A DNA stretch of 39,026 nt from Candidatus Kuenenbacteria bacterium RIFCSPHIGHO2_02_FULL_39_13 (GCA_001783595.1 MFMW01000005.1:18377-57402); one strand, 5' to 3'; numbered from the stretch's first letter, positions 1 through 7,613 are shown. Notes: generated by a model from the sequence alone, not told the origin. Program-made: numbers and translations.

Positions 1-34
1 GCAATAAGCAATAAACAAAGAATAAAAGACAAGG
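1..34. repeat. CAATAAN heptamer repeat tract (left edge)
   Basis: The window opens with two CAATAAG/CAATAAA heptamers followed by CAAAGAATAAAAGA. The same unit recurs at 5665, 6051 and 25095. It lies just beyond the 3' end of the L27 gene, and the array may continue to the left of the window. Confidence 0.7.
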
Positions 35-49
35 AATTTTTAAAACATC

Positions 50-322
50 TTAAATAACTTTCACAAACTTGACCAACTTCAGCTTGCCATCGTATTTTTT
101 TATCTTTTTAGACAAAAATTCAACCACCCCTCCTTTAATTGCGTAAAGCGTGTCATCACCGCCTTTTTTTACATTAAATCCAGGGCGAATTCTAGTTCCC
201 CGCTGGCGCATTAAAATAGCCCCGGCTTTAACTTTTTGCCCGGCAGTGACTTTAGTGCCCAGCCTTTTTGACATTGAATCGCGGCCCAGCTTGGTGGACC
301 CGCCTGCTTTACGATGTGCCAT
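50..322 (-). CDS. rpmA: 50S ribosomal protein L27 (bL27)
   Basis: Large-subunit ribosomal protein L27, which sits near the peptidyl-transferase centre. The 90-aa product has the family's signature N-terminus ([16 protein letters not shown], then SKRLG) and the conserved core with QRGT, PG.NV and GGDDTLYA. The length is normal. There is no N-terminal extension needing cleavage, unlike Firmicutes. The gene follows a DUF4258-DUF2283 pair by 17 bp on the same strand, and no separate promoter is obvious, so it is probably co-transcribed from the strong promoter at 832-859. Normally rpmA directly follows rplU (L21). Here a plus-strand rplU starts only at the far right end of the window, so that pair is not adjacent. 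Confidence 0.97.
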   Translation of the reverse strand: MAHRKAGGSTKLGRDSMSKRLGTKVTAGQKVKAGAILMRQRGTRIRPGFNVKKGGDDTLYAIKGGVVEFLSKKIKKYDGKLKLVKFVKVI

Positions 323-339
323 TGAAGTTAATTTAATTT

Positions 340-582
340 TTAAGCCGTTGCTCTTTGTACTGGAGCTTTTTGCAAATCATAATTCCAATTTTGTATTAAG
401 AGTTCCCCCAGCTTTTCTTTGCCCAATTTTTCTGCCGCTCCAATTATTTCCAGATAAAGTGGAACGCCATTTTTATCCACATCTAAATTAACCTCTGGTG
501 CAATTTCCCGAGTTTCTTCAACCTCGCCTTCCTTAAAGGTGATGGATAAGCTGTCGGCTATATGGTCGTAAAATAATTTCAT
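340..582 (-). CDS. DUF2283 family protein
   Basis: Small 80-aa protein with the DUF2283 pattern: an N-terminal YD..ADSLSI segment, then [26 protein letters not shown] near residues 24-50. The family is small, mostly beta, of uncertain function, and is often encoded next to DUF4258 proteins. Here it starts 5 bp after the stop of such a gene, so the two form an operon. The pair is toxin-antitoxin-like in size and arrangement, but no toxic activity can be read from the sequence. The pair lies directly upstream of rpmA. Confidence 0.8.
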   Translation of the reverse strand: MKLFYDHIADSLSITFKEGEVEETREIAPEVNLDVDKNGVPLYLEIIGAAEKLGKEKLGELLIQNWNYDLQKAPVQRATA

Positions 583-587
583 CTTGT

Positions 588-815
588 TTAAGGTTTAAAT
601 TTTTTATCCCAATGAGCAGTGATAACGATTTTTTGATTATTGCTTTCTATAAATACCACTTTTAAATACTGCTTTTGAAAATATTTATAAGCTGCTTGGC
701 GATTGCCAAAGGTTGATATTACGTGATCAGGATTCTCCATCGTAATTTCTACAAGTTTCCGAGGAACTCTTCTTTGAGCCAATTTTATTAAAGCGTGCTT
801 AGTAAATATAGCCAT
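588..815 (-). CDS. DUF4258 family protein
   Basis: 75-aa basic protein with the DUF4258 layout: an N-terminal FTKHALIKLAQRRVPRKLVEI helix carrying the conserved His and Arg, a central beta region around KYFQKQYLKVVF, and a C-terminal VITAHWDKKFKP strand. DUF4258 proteins are RelE-like in size and commonly pair with DUF2283 proteins, which is the case here. A toxin-like RNase role is only an inference. The start is the ATG at 815, 17 nt downstream of a near-consensus -10 box, so the leader is about 10 nt long. Confidence 0.8.
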   Translation of the reverse strand: MAIFTKHALIKLAQRRVPRKLVEITMENPDHVISTFGNRQAAYKYFQKQYLKVVFIESNNQKIVITAHWDKKFKP

Positions 816-831
816 ATTAACTGTTAGTAAG

Positions 832-859
832 ATTATACCAGACTGTTAAATTATGTCAA
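832..859 (-). promoter_or_regulatory. Strong sigma70-type promoter for the DUF4258-DUF2283-rpmA cluster
   Basis: On the minus strand TTGACA (859-854) is followed after 16 nt by TATAAT (837-832), with TGG directly before the -10 giving an extended -10. The ATG of the DUF4258 gene is 17 nt from the -10. Confidence 0.85.
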
Positions 860-865
860 TTTTTT

Positions 866-1042
866 TTAATGCCCCCGAATTTCATTTTTAGTTTTACTAA
901 TTAATCTCTCCAGTTCAGGACTAATTTTCACCGGATATTGATAAGTCGTCTCAATTGCTAAATATTTTTTGGGCAGATATTTTAATTGCTTTTTTACATA
1001 ATCCCTAATTGCCAACACGTTGGGCAAATCATAAATTAACAT
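866..1042 (-). CDS. Uncharacterised 58-aa protein coupled to a PEP mobile-domain gene
   Basis: A 58-codon reading frame begins MLIYDLPNVLAIRDYV and ends ISKTKNEIRGH. Its ATG overlaps the stop of the upstream PEP mobile-domain gene (ATGTTAA, 7-bp overlap), the pattern of translational coupling. It is charged, probably helical, and has no signal peptide or membrane segment. No family is recognised. The tight overlap and the otherwise unexplained 170-bp gap support it as a real gene. Confidence 0.6.
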   Translation of the reverse strand: MLIYDLPNVLAIRDYVKKQLKYLPKKYLAIETTYQYPVKISPELERLISKTKNEIRGH

Positions 1043-2112
1043 AGTTTTCTCACTATCCCTTTATCTGCGTCCACTTCCACCATATCCCCGTCTTTAAGGA
1101 CTTTGGTGGCGATTTTTGTGCTCATCACACTGGGAATTTTAAATTCTCTTGCAACAACTGCGATATGTGAAAGCACCCCTCCTTCATTGGTTATTATGGC
1201 TGCGAATTTCCTTAGCAGTGGTGTATCATTTGGCTTTGTTATATTTGTTACTAACACATATCCCGGCTTAGAAATTTTTATTCCGTGGAAAGCCTTATAT
1301 ACTTTACCTGTTATCTTGCCGGGATAGGCGGTGACTCCTTTTAAAATATTAATATTTTTTTTAACATCAATAAATTCCTTACGCACGCCGTTGACAGTCG
1401 CTTTATGTGAGGTAACATATTCTTTGTTTTCGTAAATCAAATACAGATAGCCTCTTCTTCGTTTAAACAGCTTAACAATATTATTTTTATAAATTTTTTT
1501 TTGCCTGATAATGCTTTTTAATTCTTGCAAAGTTGCATATCTTAATAAATCGCCCTCAAAACAAAAAGTTTTTCCGATTTTATTCACACATTTTTTTATA
1601 AGCGGTTCTATTTCTGGATAAATTAAATTAGCGACATTATCCCTTTCCTTCGCAATCAAAGAGATTAAATTACTCAACTTTTTTGCCCGGTTGAGATCGT
1701 CTTTTACGTAGCGCATGATGGAATTGTAAAAACCAATTTGGGAAAGAACGTGAGGATATACACGTAATACAACTGTTAATGTTTTAAAAGGATCTTTTTC
1801 GTTTTTTGTGCGCATTATGAGTTGTTTGTTTTTGTCAAAGATTTGTCTCATTTTTTTAATTATCAAATTCAAGTTTTTTCGTTTTAGCAATTTACCAAAG
1901 GAATCTCCAATCCGGTCTTCATTTATCAAAAAATTGGCCTGATTTTTTTTGCCAATACTACCTAAAGTGTTATAAAAAAAACCAACTACTTTTTTAAGAA
2001 TTTTGGTATAGCCCAAAAATATACAACTTACTGATATCAAGGGAAGCTGCCTTGAGCTGGCGTGAATCAATCCATTGTTTCTAATGATTTTGAAATAATT
2101 ATCCGCTTTCAT
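1036..2112 (-). CDS. PEP-utilising enzyme mobile-domain protein (paralogue 1)
   Basis: 358-aa protein. About residues 1-255 are a mostly helical region of unknown function. About 260-358 form the swivelling phosphohistidine domain of PEP synthase/PPDK, with the motif TNEGGVLSHIAVVARE; the phosphorylatable His is residue 316. The ATP-grasp and PEP-binding barrel domains of true PEP synthases are absent, so it cannot be a complete PEP synthase; a phosphocarrier or regulatory role is inferred. The 443-aa protein at 14859 has the same layout, and a tiny relic of a third copy lies immediately upstream. The 3' end overlaps a 58-aa gene. Confidence 0.85.
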   Translation of the reverse strand: MKADNYFKIIRNNGLIHASSRQLPLISVSCIFLGYTKILKKVVGFFYNTLGSIGKKNQANFLINEDRIGDSFGKLLKRKNLNLIIKKMRQIFDKNKQLIMRTKNEKDPFKTLTVVLRVYPHVLSQIGFYNSIMRYVKDDLNRAKKLSNLISLIAKERDNVANLIYPEIEPLIKKCVNKIGKTFCFEGDLLRYATLQELKSIIRQKKIYKNNIVKLFKRRRGYLYLIYENKEYVTSHKATVNGVRKEFIDVKKNINILKGVTAYPGKITGKVYKAFHGIKISKPGYVLVTNITKPNDTPLLRKFAAIITNEGGVLSHIAVVAREFKIPSVMSTKIATKVLKDGDMVEVDADKGIVRKLC

Positions 2113-2164
2113 TTTTTTTATTTAGTTTCCTAACTAAACCTTTATCCGCATCAACTTCCACCAT
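2099..2164 (-). pseudogene. Relic C-terminal end of another PEP mobile-domain gene
   Basis: Just upstream of the intact 358-aa gene, the minus strand reads MVEVDADKGLVRKLNKK, nearly identical to the extreme C-terminus of that gene (MVEVDADKGIVRKLC) and of the 443-aa paralogue (LVEVDADKGIVKKI). Its codons differ from both copies. Its stop overlaps the start of the intact gene. The rest of the copy is missing. This fits a tandem duplicate largely removed by deletion or replacement. Confidence 0.75.
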
Positions 2165-2179
2165 ATCATTGCTTCAGCT

Positions 2180-3052
2180 TTATTTTTGTTCAATTTTTTT
2201 CTCCAATCCCTTCCTATCTTCAATTACTTCTTCTAACAATTTACGATCAATACTTATTTTTTCAGTTTTGTCGCCTATGTCGTAAGTTATCTCTATTGTT
2301 TGACTTTTGCCATTGTTTATTATTTCAGTATGAAAACCTTGCGTTTCTTTATAGCCATTTCCTCCCACTGTATTGACATATTTATCCCTTGCCTCTGGCC
2401 CTTTGGTTTTTTCAAGTAGTTTAGCAATAAAACTTTCAGCTGCTCCGTTGTGTGTGGCCAAGTATCTCTCAAGCTGGTTGCCAAATTTTTCATATTTATC
2501 GGTTTGGCTGGCGAGTTTATTGAAATTATCACCCATTAATGAATATTTGTTATAAAGTTCAGCTAAATTGCCAGCATATCTTAAATAACTTGATTCTTTA
2601 GAATCCTTGTTCCTTAATACTGATTTATCGCTTTCCTCTATTAAAAATTTCAACAATCGTCCTTCATTATAAGCTGCTAGCGACTCTGCTGTTGAGTGAA
2701 AATCTAACCTTTCATCAGTATGTATTTTTGTGCCCATTTTTAATTCTTCAGCTATTTTAGTTTCCATCTGTTCTAAACTATCATCGGCCGAAATTTTTTC
2801 CTCATTAGCCAACATCATATGTCCAGCAGTTTCCAGCGTTCTTTTTTGTAAGCTGCCGGTAGCAATAGCCACTTCCGATTGGGGATTAAATTCTTTCCCC
2901 TTATTCGTTGCTTGCTGTCTGCCAAATGGAGTTAACAATCTGTCGCGATTATCCTTTTCTGGGTCATTTTCTTTTTGCCCGTGGCGCCGGCACTCAATAA
3001 TAACTTTGGTAACTTTTGTTTCAAGCTCTTTTGGTGACATTTTTTCTGGCAT
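2180..3052 (-). CDS. Histidine phosphatase superfamily (phosphoglycerate-mutase-like) protein
   Basis: 290-aa protein with the RHG signature of the branch-1 histidine phosphatases (R23-H24-G25 in IECRRHGQKE), the following LTPFGRQQA..KG segment, and AIATGSLQKRTLETA, which matches the phosphate-pocket Arg region. LATHNGAAESF near H201 is the likely second catalytic His. It is soluble, with no signal peptide. Substrate cannot be inferred; it is not the glycolytic mutase, because a clear gpmI is present at 16714. It is about 80 aa longer than simple members because of a helical insertion around residues 85-195. Confidence 0.8.
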   Translation of the reverse strand: MPEKMSPKELETKVTKVIIECRRHGQKENDPEKDNRDRLLTPFGRQQATNKGKEFNPQSEVAIATGSLQKRTLETAGHMMLANEEKISADDSLEQMETKIAEELKMGTKIHTDERLDFHSTAESLAAYNEGRLLKFLIEESDKSVLRNKDSKESSYLRYAGNLAELYNKYSLMGDNFNKLASQTDKYEKFGNQLERYLATHNGAAESFIAKLLEKTKGPEARDKYVNTVGGNGYKETQGFHTEIINNGKSQTIEITYDIGDKTEKISIDRKLLEEVIEDRKGLEKKIEQK

Positions 3053-3120
3053 AGTTTTTGCTATTAATTAATAATTCCTCTATATACTTTTATCTTATCC
3101 CTTTTATCTAAAAAAATCAA

Positions 3121-3144
3121 AAAAATACCTCCCAAGGTATTTTT
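3121..3144. terminator. Bidirectional terminator at the end of the pilus operon
   Basis: AAAAATACCT (3121-3130), loop CCCA, AGGTATTTTT (3135-3144): a perfect 10-bp stem with A and T tracts on both sides. It lies 22 bp beyond the last pilus gene on the minus strand. Confidence 0.8.
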
Positions 3145-3165
3145 AGCCTATCAATCCTAATCATT

Positions 3166-3453
3166 TTACTCAAACGGATTTCTGGTGAATTTTTCGGCTG
3201 CTGCCGGCGGCTGTTTTTTTAATTCAACCTTTTTTTTAATCTCCTGCCATATTTTCATATCCACCGTTTCCGTGGCCACCTGCTCCTGCAAGCTGACAAC
3301 CAAGCGCGTGTCATTAATTGATTTCAATAAAATATTGCTTAAAAATATGAAGCAAATTATTAAGATTAAAATCCCCGTTATTAAAAAAACTCTACTGCCG
3401 CATTTAGAGCATTTAGCCAGAATTATTTTAAGCTGTTGTTTTAGCTCTGCCAT
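3166..3453 (-). CDS. Small single-pass membrane protein at the end of the pil operon
   Basis: 95 aa from the ATG at 3453, which follows the pilO-like stop by 2 nt; an upstream TTG gives a 99-aa alternative. It has a short basic N-terminus with a Cys-x2-Cys pair (AKCSKCGSR), one transmembrane segment (about residues 22-44), a periplasmic-type helix, and ends EKFTRNPFE. It is not recognisable as PilP by sequence, but position and topology (last gene after pilM-N-O, inner-membrane anchor) suggest an alignment-complex partner. Confidence 0.65.
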   Translation of the reverse strand: MAELKQQLKIILAKCSKCGSRVFLITGILILIICFIFLSNILLKSINDTRLVVSLQEQVATETVDMKIWQEIKKKVELKKQPPAAAEKFTRNPFE

Positions 3454-3455
3454 AC

Positions 3456-4037
3456 TTATTTCCAATAAGTTAATCCGTTCAAGCGCATTGCAAGCACACT
3501 TGGAGCTTGCTTATTTTCTTCCTCACTTTGCGCCTGCCCGGGAAATTTTTTGTTTATCTCCTCGCCTTGTTTAGTCAGTTCAATGTTTTGAAAATTAATA
3601 TAATAATCAAATGCCTCAATTTGAGCCAGATACGTTAGAATATTTTCCAGACTGCCAGAGAGCTGCAGTTCCAAAGGAATAATTTTGTTTCCTTTTTTTT
3701 CATTTGCTTGGGTATTGTCAAAAGTTATCGTCTGCTGCAAATTGTTTTTTTCTGCCGCGCTTTCCAAATCAGTAATAAATTCAAGTTCCTCCCCGCTGTT
3801 AAGCCATATCTCTTGCAGTATGTTAATTTCGCTTTTAACCGCTTGCACATTCTTTTGGTTTTCCCTGACACTCTGGCCTTGGCTCAATAATTTGTCTAAT
3901 TTTTCCCGCTGCTCATGTATTTGACTGGTATTTTGTCCGATAGCACTCGCTGCTGGCAGAATTACCCACCATAAAAGCCCCAGTGACATAAGCGCCAGCA
4001 GACTAAATATTATTAATAATTTTTTATTGTCTGGCAT
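3456..4037 (-). CDS. pilO: Type IV pilus PilO-like inner-membrane protein
   Basis: 193-aa bitopic protein: a short cytoplasmic N-terminus, a transmembrane helix at about residues 7-30, a long coiled coil (about 35-85, containing HEQREKLDKLLSQGQ and VKSEINILQEI), then a ferredoxin-like C-terminal region including PLELQLSGSLENILTYLAQIE. This is the PilO architecture. Known PilO pairs with PilN in the inner-membrane alignment subcomplex linking the motor to the envelope. It starts 1 nt after the pilN-like gene and is followed by a small anchored protein. Confidence 0.8.
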   Translation of the reverse strand: MPDNKKLLIIFSLLALMSLGLLWWVILPAASAIGQNTSQIHEQREKLDKLLSQGQSVRENQKNVQAVKSEINILQEIWLNSGEELEFITDLESAAEKNNLQQTITFDNTQANEKKGNKIIPLELQLSGSLENILTYLAQIEAFDYYINFQNIELTKQGEEINKKFPGQAQSEEENKQAPSVLAMRLNGLTYWK

Positions 4038-4038
4038 A

Positions 4039-4548
4039 CTATAAATTTAATTTAGCTCGCATGGTAAAGTCAACGTCAGCCCGATGCAGCAGATTGGAAA
4101 TGGGCGATTCAATCTCCGAGAGCATTTGAGAATTTTCCAGATTTGCTTTAAGCTGTAAAAAATCGTCTCTTGTTTTCGCCCAGCCGTTCATGGTCATTGT
4201 CCCTTGTGCTCTATCCAAATTTATGCTTTGAATCGTATTGCCCGCTGGCAGTAAAGCCAGAAAATTATTCAATATACCTGACCACTTAACAAAATCTTTT
4301 TGCACTGCGCTAGCTTCACTCATCAGATTGTTAATCTCTCCAATCCCGCCAGGCTGCGTCATTTGTCCATTATTTTCACTGATCATCTTTAGTTCGTGAG
4401 CTATATATTTTTGACTGGCCAGCATCAAGGCAGAAGCAATTAAAAAAATTGCCGTTAATATCAGGGCATTATTAACCATAGCCACATAGCGCGTCTTTTT
4501 TATGATTTGTTTTTTTATTGCTCGCGGCAAAAGATTGAGTTCAATCAT
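4039..4548 (-). CDS. pilN: Type IV pilus PilN-like inner-membrane protein
   Basis: 169 aa starting MIELNLLPRAIKKQI; the NLLP motif near the N-terminus is what PilN uses to bind the PilM groove. One transmembrane helix (about residues 24-46) is followed by a coiled coil and a PilN-type fold (QSINLDRAQGTMTMNGWAKT). Its ATG overlaps the pilM stop by 4 nt (ATGA), giving translational coupling. Confidence 0.87.
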   Translation of the reverse strand: MIELNLLPRAIKKQIIKKTRYVAMVNNALILTAIFLIASALMLASQKYIAHELKMISENNGQMTQPGGIGEINNLMSEASAVQKDFVKWSGILNNFLALLPAGNTIQSINLDRAQGTMTMNGWAKTRDDFLQLKANLENSQMLSEIESPISNLLHRADVDFTMRAKLNL

Positions 4549-5660
4549 ATCATATTTTTTAAAGCCAGGCCTAGCGCCGTGGTATAAGCATAGAGGTTGC
4601 CAATTTTTCTTGGCAGCTCGCCCGAAATATTTGTGAGCGGGTCAGCAATCAAAATTCTTCTTTTTAATTTTTTTTCCAATATTTCGTCCAGACGATTTAT
4701 ATTTGAGCCGCCGCCGCATAAAATTATTTCTAAATCTTTTGTCTGCCCTGAAAAATGGTCCTGGTAAAAATTTATGGTATTAATGATTTCTTTAACCAAT
4801 TCATCTATGACTTCCATCATTATGTCCCGGATCACTCCTTTACATTTTTTAGCGTCACTGCCGCAAATCAACTTTGCTTTTTCCGCCTTAATGTAAGATA
4901 AATTTTTTCTCTCCATAATGGCCTTGGTAATTTTTTCTCCAGAAATATTGGCAATGCTATTGGCAAACTGTATTATTCCTTTGTCAAGCAGGATAATGCT
5001 TGTTCTGGTCGCGCCCAAGTCTAAAATGATTTTAGCCCCCTCATTTTTGTTATTGTTCGCCAGTTCTTTTGCTTTATGCCATGGTAATTTATTCAGCCAT
5101 CCTTGCTGGCTATTTTCAGTTGCGATAGGCAAAATTGCTCTGGTAATTGCCTGTGCCTCAACTTCAAGCGCCACTACCTCAAGTTGGGCCATATCACACA
5201 GCTTGATATATTCCTCGGCGACAATACGCGGCACGGCCGCCACTAGAAATTTCCTGTATTTATGGTCATTGCCAATTTCCTGCCAGTCAATTTGCACCTC
5301 GCTCATCTCAAGCGGCATATGCCTTGGCAGTTCCTTGCTAATCAAATCTCTGACTTTATCCGTTTGCGTGTCAGCGTGCGCTATGTCAATTACTTTAATA
5401 AAAGTTTTAGTTTCCGGCAAAGAAATCGCCGCATAGCGCGTGGTGAACTTATTAGCTGATTTTTGAATTACTTGCCGAATAAATCCAGCTACTTTTGGTG
5501 CATCTTTAATCACACCCTCCTCAATAATTCCGGGTGGCAGATTGATTGAATTTAATGCTTGAATATAATTTTTCCCCCTTTTTCTTTTAATTTGCGCGGC
5601 TTTTAAGGACAAATCAGAGATATCCAAGCCTAATATTTTATTGGGTGAAGTTAAAGACAT
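4545..5660 (-). CDS. pilM: Type IV pilus assembly protein PilM (actin-like ATPase)
   Basis: Actin/FtsA-fold cytoplasmic protein of the pilus alignment complex. Phosphate-1 (KILGLDISD near the N-terminus), phosphate-2 (IILDLGATRTSIILLDKG) and adenosine motifs (IILCGGGSNINRLDE) are visible. The start chosen is the ATG at 5660 (MSLTSPNKILGLD). An in-frame ATG at 5681 would add MIIAYCF, but those residues are encoded by the CAATAAN repeat read in reverse, so that extension is an artefact. The product is 371 aa. It is separated from the upstream PilX-like gene by the inserted four-helix-bundle gene. Confidence 0.9.
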   Translation of the reverse strand: MSLTSPNKILGLDISDLSLKAAQIKRKRGKNYIQALNSINLPPGIIEEGVIKDAPKVAGFIRQVIQKSANKFTTRYAAISLPETKTFIKVIDIAHADTQTDKVRDLISKELPRHMPLEMSEVQIDWQEIGNDHKYRKFLVAAVPRIVAEEYIKLCDMAQLEVVALEVEAQAITRAILPIATENSQQGWLNKLPWHKAKELANNNKNEGAKIILDLGATRTSIILLDKGIIQFANSIANISGEKITKAIMERKNLSYIKAEKAKLICGSDAKKCKGVIRDIMMEVIDELVKEIINTINFYQDHFSGQTKDLEIILCGGGSNINRLDEILEKKLKRRILIADPLTNISGELPRKIGNLYAYTTALGLALKNMI

Positions 5661-5697
5661 GAAACAATAAGCAATAATCAATAAGCAATAAGCAAAG
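5661..5697. repeat. CAATAAN heptamer array, left flank of the four-helix-bundle gene
   Basis: GAAA followed by CAATAAG, CAATAAT, CAATAAG, CAATAAG and a partial CAAAG (5665-5697). It lies exactly between the pilM start codon and the stop codon of the four-helix-bundle gene. An inverted copy bounds the other side of that gene at 6051-6093. Confidence 0.85.
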
Positions 5698-6051
5698 TTA
5701 TAACTTTCTATTTTTTATTTTTGTCATGGACACCCAAAGCATTGCTGAAATCTCATCAATAAGATTAGTTAATCTAAGATATTCATCTTCTGAAAAATAT
5801 TTTAATTCTTTTGCCAGATAAATAATATATTTACATTCTCTCGCAGAACCATAAGATATTTCCCAAAAATTTAATTTTACATTTTCTTTTATTCTCGCAT
5901 AGCCTTCAAGAAAATTTAGCATTACTGACACCGCCGCTCTTCTTAGTTGGGATGTTAAAGCATATAGCTCGTTTTTCGGAAATTGGTTACTATATTGATA
6001 AGTTAATTTTATAAATTCATGAATTTTTACTTTAAGAATATTATTTTCCAT
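5698..6051 (-). CDS. Four-helix-bundle protein (23S rRNA intervening-sequence type)
   Basis: 117 aa matching the S23/IVS four-helix-bundle family: an N-terminal VKIHEFIKLTYQYSNQFPKNELYALTSQ helix pair, RRAAVSVMLNFLEGYARI (the conserved ..A..V..NIAEG.. region), FWEISYGSARECKYIIYLA and a last helix with LTNLIDEISAMLW. Relatives are encoded in 23S rRNA intervening sequences and as free-standing genes; the accessory protein Avd of diversity-generating retroelements has a similar fold. No reverse transcriptase is present here. The gene interrupts a pilus operon and is tightly bracketed by inverted CAATAAN arrays, so it looks like a passenger of a small insertion unit. Confidence 0.88.
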   Translation of the reverse strand: MENNILKVKIHEFIKLTYQYSNQFPKNELYALTSQLRRAAVSVMLNFLEGYARIKENVKLNFWEISYGSARECKYIIYLAKELKYFSEDEYLRLTNLIDEISAMLWVSMTKIKNRKL

Positions 6052-6093
6052 TCTTTGTTTATTGCTTATTATTCTTTGTTTATTGTTTCTCCG
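6051..6093. repeat. CAATAAN heptamer array, right flank (inverted)
   Basis: On the minus strand this reads GAAACAATAAACAAAG, AATAATAAG, CAATAAACAAAGAA. It is the inverted counterpart of 5661-5697, sharing the outer GAAACAATAA. The TAA stop of the PilX-like gene (6080-6082) lies inside the array. Confidence 0.8.
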
Positions 6094-7537
6094 TGGTTTC
6101 TTGCCACTGTAAAATCTGGTATTCTCCGGTTGTTGGAAAGCCAGGCGGCGGGTTATAGGTCAAATTTGAATCATAAATCGTTTCTGTGTTTCGGTAACCA
6201 GAGACAGTCTGGCCCCAGCCATTAACCCATGACCAAGTCCAAATCGTATTGGTAATAATTACTCCATACAAGCTGATTTTATTTCTCAAAACATAGTTTC
6301 TGGCATCTGCCGGCACTTGATATGAGCCGCTGGTTGTATAATATTTGCGAAAGACATGTCCTTTTTGCGCCATTAACACCGCGTTTATTTCTAGCTCATC
6401 AGGCGCCGAGTAAAGCGGCACATAAATATTGGACTGCGAAATCAGTCCCAAACTGCTCGTGCCATCCTTGGCCGCATAAACTAAATTCCCGTTAATCACA
6501 ATTTTTGGGTTGCTGCCCGAGTCTGGTAGTTTAGCAGCCACGACCGTTGTCTGTCCGTTGACCGTGCCATCAACCCAAAGATCATCTTCTACAAAAATTA
6601 TACCACAATTTCCCGGGATATTATAATTCCCGGTGTAAGATTCCCGGTCAATGTCATCAGATTCGCGCAGCCATTTAGAACTGTCCCAACCCCAGACAGG
6701 ATTTTTAAGCTTTGACACCCGATACATATCAAAAGTGCCGTCACTTTTAAAATTCAGATGATAGCCCAAGCCGCGCTGTTGAAAATAGCAATCTTCAGTT
6801 GTGGAGCACATTGAATTTTGGGCCAATGTTTTAAGCGTGGCCAAATCAGTTGTCACTTCGTCAAAGTCAATGTTAGACAGGGGAAAATCCCATAATGATT
6901 GTTCCTCGCCAGTTCCCCATACTCCCGGTTTTGTCTGGTAAGAACAGCCGTGTTCCGGCCCGCAAATATATGTTTCTTTAGCTGATGTTGTTTTGCCGTC
7001 ATTATAGCCGTCCATTCTAATGCCGCCGTTAGAATGCAGCGGCCCATGCAATGTTTCCGTGTCGCCAAACCAGACATTGGAATTAGTCAAAAAGGCGAAT
7101 TGCGCCATTGATGGCCGGCCGTATTTTACTTTAACGGTTCTATCCACACCCGGGTCATTATTCATCCAGCCTGTTGACTCAATTATGACTGTGTTGGAGC
7201 ATTCTGAAGGGGGAGTAATGGCTAAAGAGAATTTGCCAATCGTGTTGCCTAAATTATCTTGGTAATCGTGCACGTAAGGTCCGGGCAATCCTGTGCCGTC
7301 CTGAAAATCGTCAGGCGCGTGCGCCAAATGCCAGCGGTAATAATTAACTCCGGCCTCTGCCGTTGCTAAAGCCTTTGCCCAATTTATTTTTTTCAAGCCC
7401 AATTTATGCTGGCTAGCAATCATGCCTGACAGTCCTACTGCTATTACGGTGAACAGCATTGTAAAAACCAGCGCCATAATCAGCATCGCGCCCCTTTTAT
7501 TTTCAAGAATATTAATCCTGTTGCTTATTAATCGCAT
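6080..7537 (-). CDS. PilX-like type IV pilus accessory protein with pilin-type N-terminus
   Basis: 485-aa exported protein. KRGAMLIMALVFTMLFTVIAVGL (about residues 14-36) resembles the N-terminus of PilX/minor-pilin assembly proteins: a basic stretch, Gly, then a hydrophobic helix. It is followed by WAKALATAEAGVNYYRWHLA, the helix typical of PilX N-terminal domains. The remainder is a beta-rich extracellular region with several Cys (CGPEHGC, CSTTEDC) and Trp/Tyr-rich C-terminal strands, probably an adhesin-like domain. It is the first gene of the pil operon, transcribed from an extended -10 promoter at 7554-7562, and its stop codon is supplied by the repeat array. The exact family of the C-terminal domain is not recognised. 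Confidence 0.75.
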   Translation of the reverse strand: MRLISNRINILENKRGAMLIMALVFTMLFTVIAVGLSGMIASQHKLGLKKINWAKALATAEAGVNYYRWHLAHAPDDFQDGTGLPGPYVHDYQDNLGNTIGKFSLAITPPSECSNTVIIESTGWMNNDPGVDRTVKVKYGRPSMAQFAFLTNSNVWFGDTETLHGPLHSNGGIRMDGYNDGKTTSAKETYICGPEHGCSYQTKPGVWGTGEEQSLWDFPLSNIDFDEVTTDLATLKTLAQNSMCSTTEDCYFQQRGLGYHLNFKSDGTFDMYRVSKLKNPVWGWDSSKWLRESDDIDRESYTGNYNIPGNCGIIFVEDDLWVDGTVNGQTTVVAAKLPDSGSNPKIVINGNLVYAAKDGTSSLGLISQSNIYVPLYSAPDELEINAVLMAQKGHVFRKYYTTSGSYQVPADARNYVLRNKISLYGVIITNTIWTWSWVNGWGQTVSGYRNTETIYDSNLTYNPPPGFPTTGEYQILQWQETTEKQ

Positions 7538-7553
7538 TTTGTATTCTGATTTT

Positions 7554-7562
7554 ATTATAGCA
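7554..7562 (-). promoter_or_regulatory. Extended -10 promoter of the pil operon
   Basis: Minus strand TGC-TATAAT, with the ATG of the PilX-like gene 17 nt further on. No clear -35 box. It is back-to-back with an identical TGCTATAAT on the plus strand at 7599. Confidence 0.7.
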
Positions 7563-7598
7563 CATTTTGCATTTTTTTAACTTTTCCACAGTCATATA

Positions 7599-7607
7599 TG
7601 CTATAAT
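7599..7607 (+). promoter_or_regulatory. Extended -10 promoter of the hydrogenase operon (apparently leaderless)
   Basis: TGC-TATAAT ends 6 nt before the ATG at 7614, so transcription would start at or next to the A of the start codon. There is no Shine-Dalgarno sequence. Confidence 0.75.
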
Positions 7608-7613
7608 ATATAC

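Noticed and set aside
4918-5436. 172-aa plus-strand frame opposite pilM
   Set aside because: Antisense shadow; pilM on the other strand has clear family motifs.
5661-5681. N-terminal extension MIIAYCF on PilM
   Set aside because: Encoded by the complement of the heptamer array; the internal ATG gives the normal PilM start.
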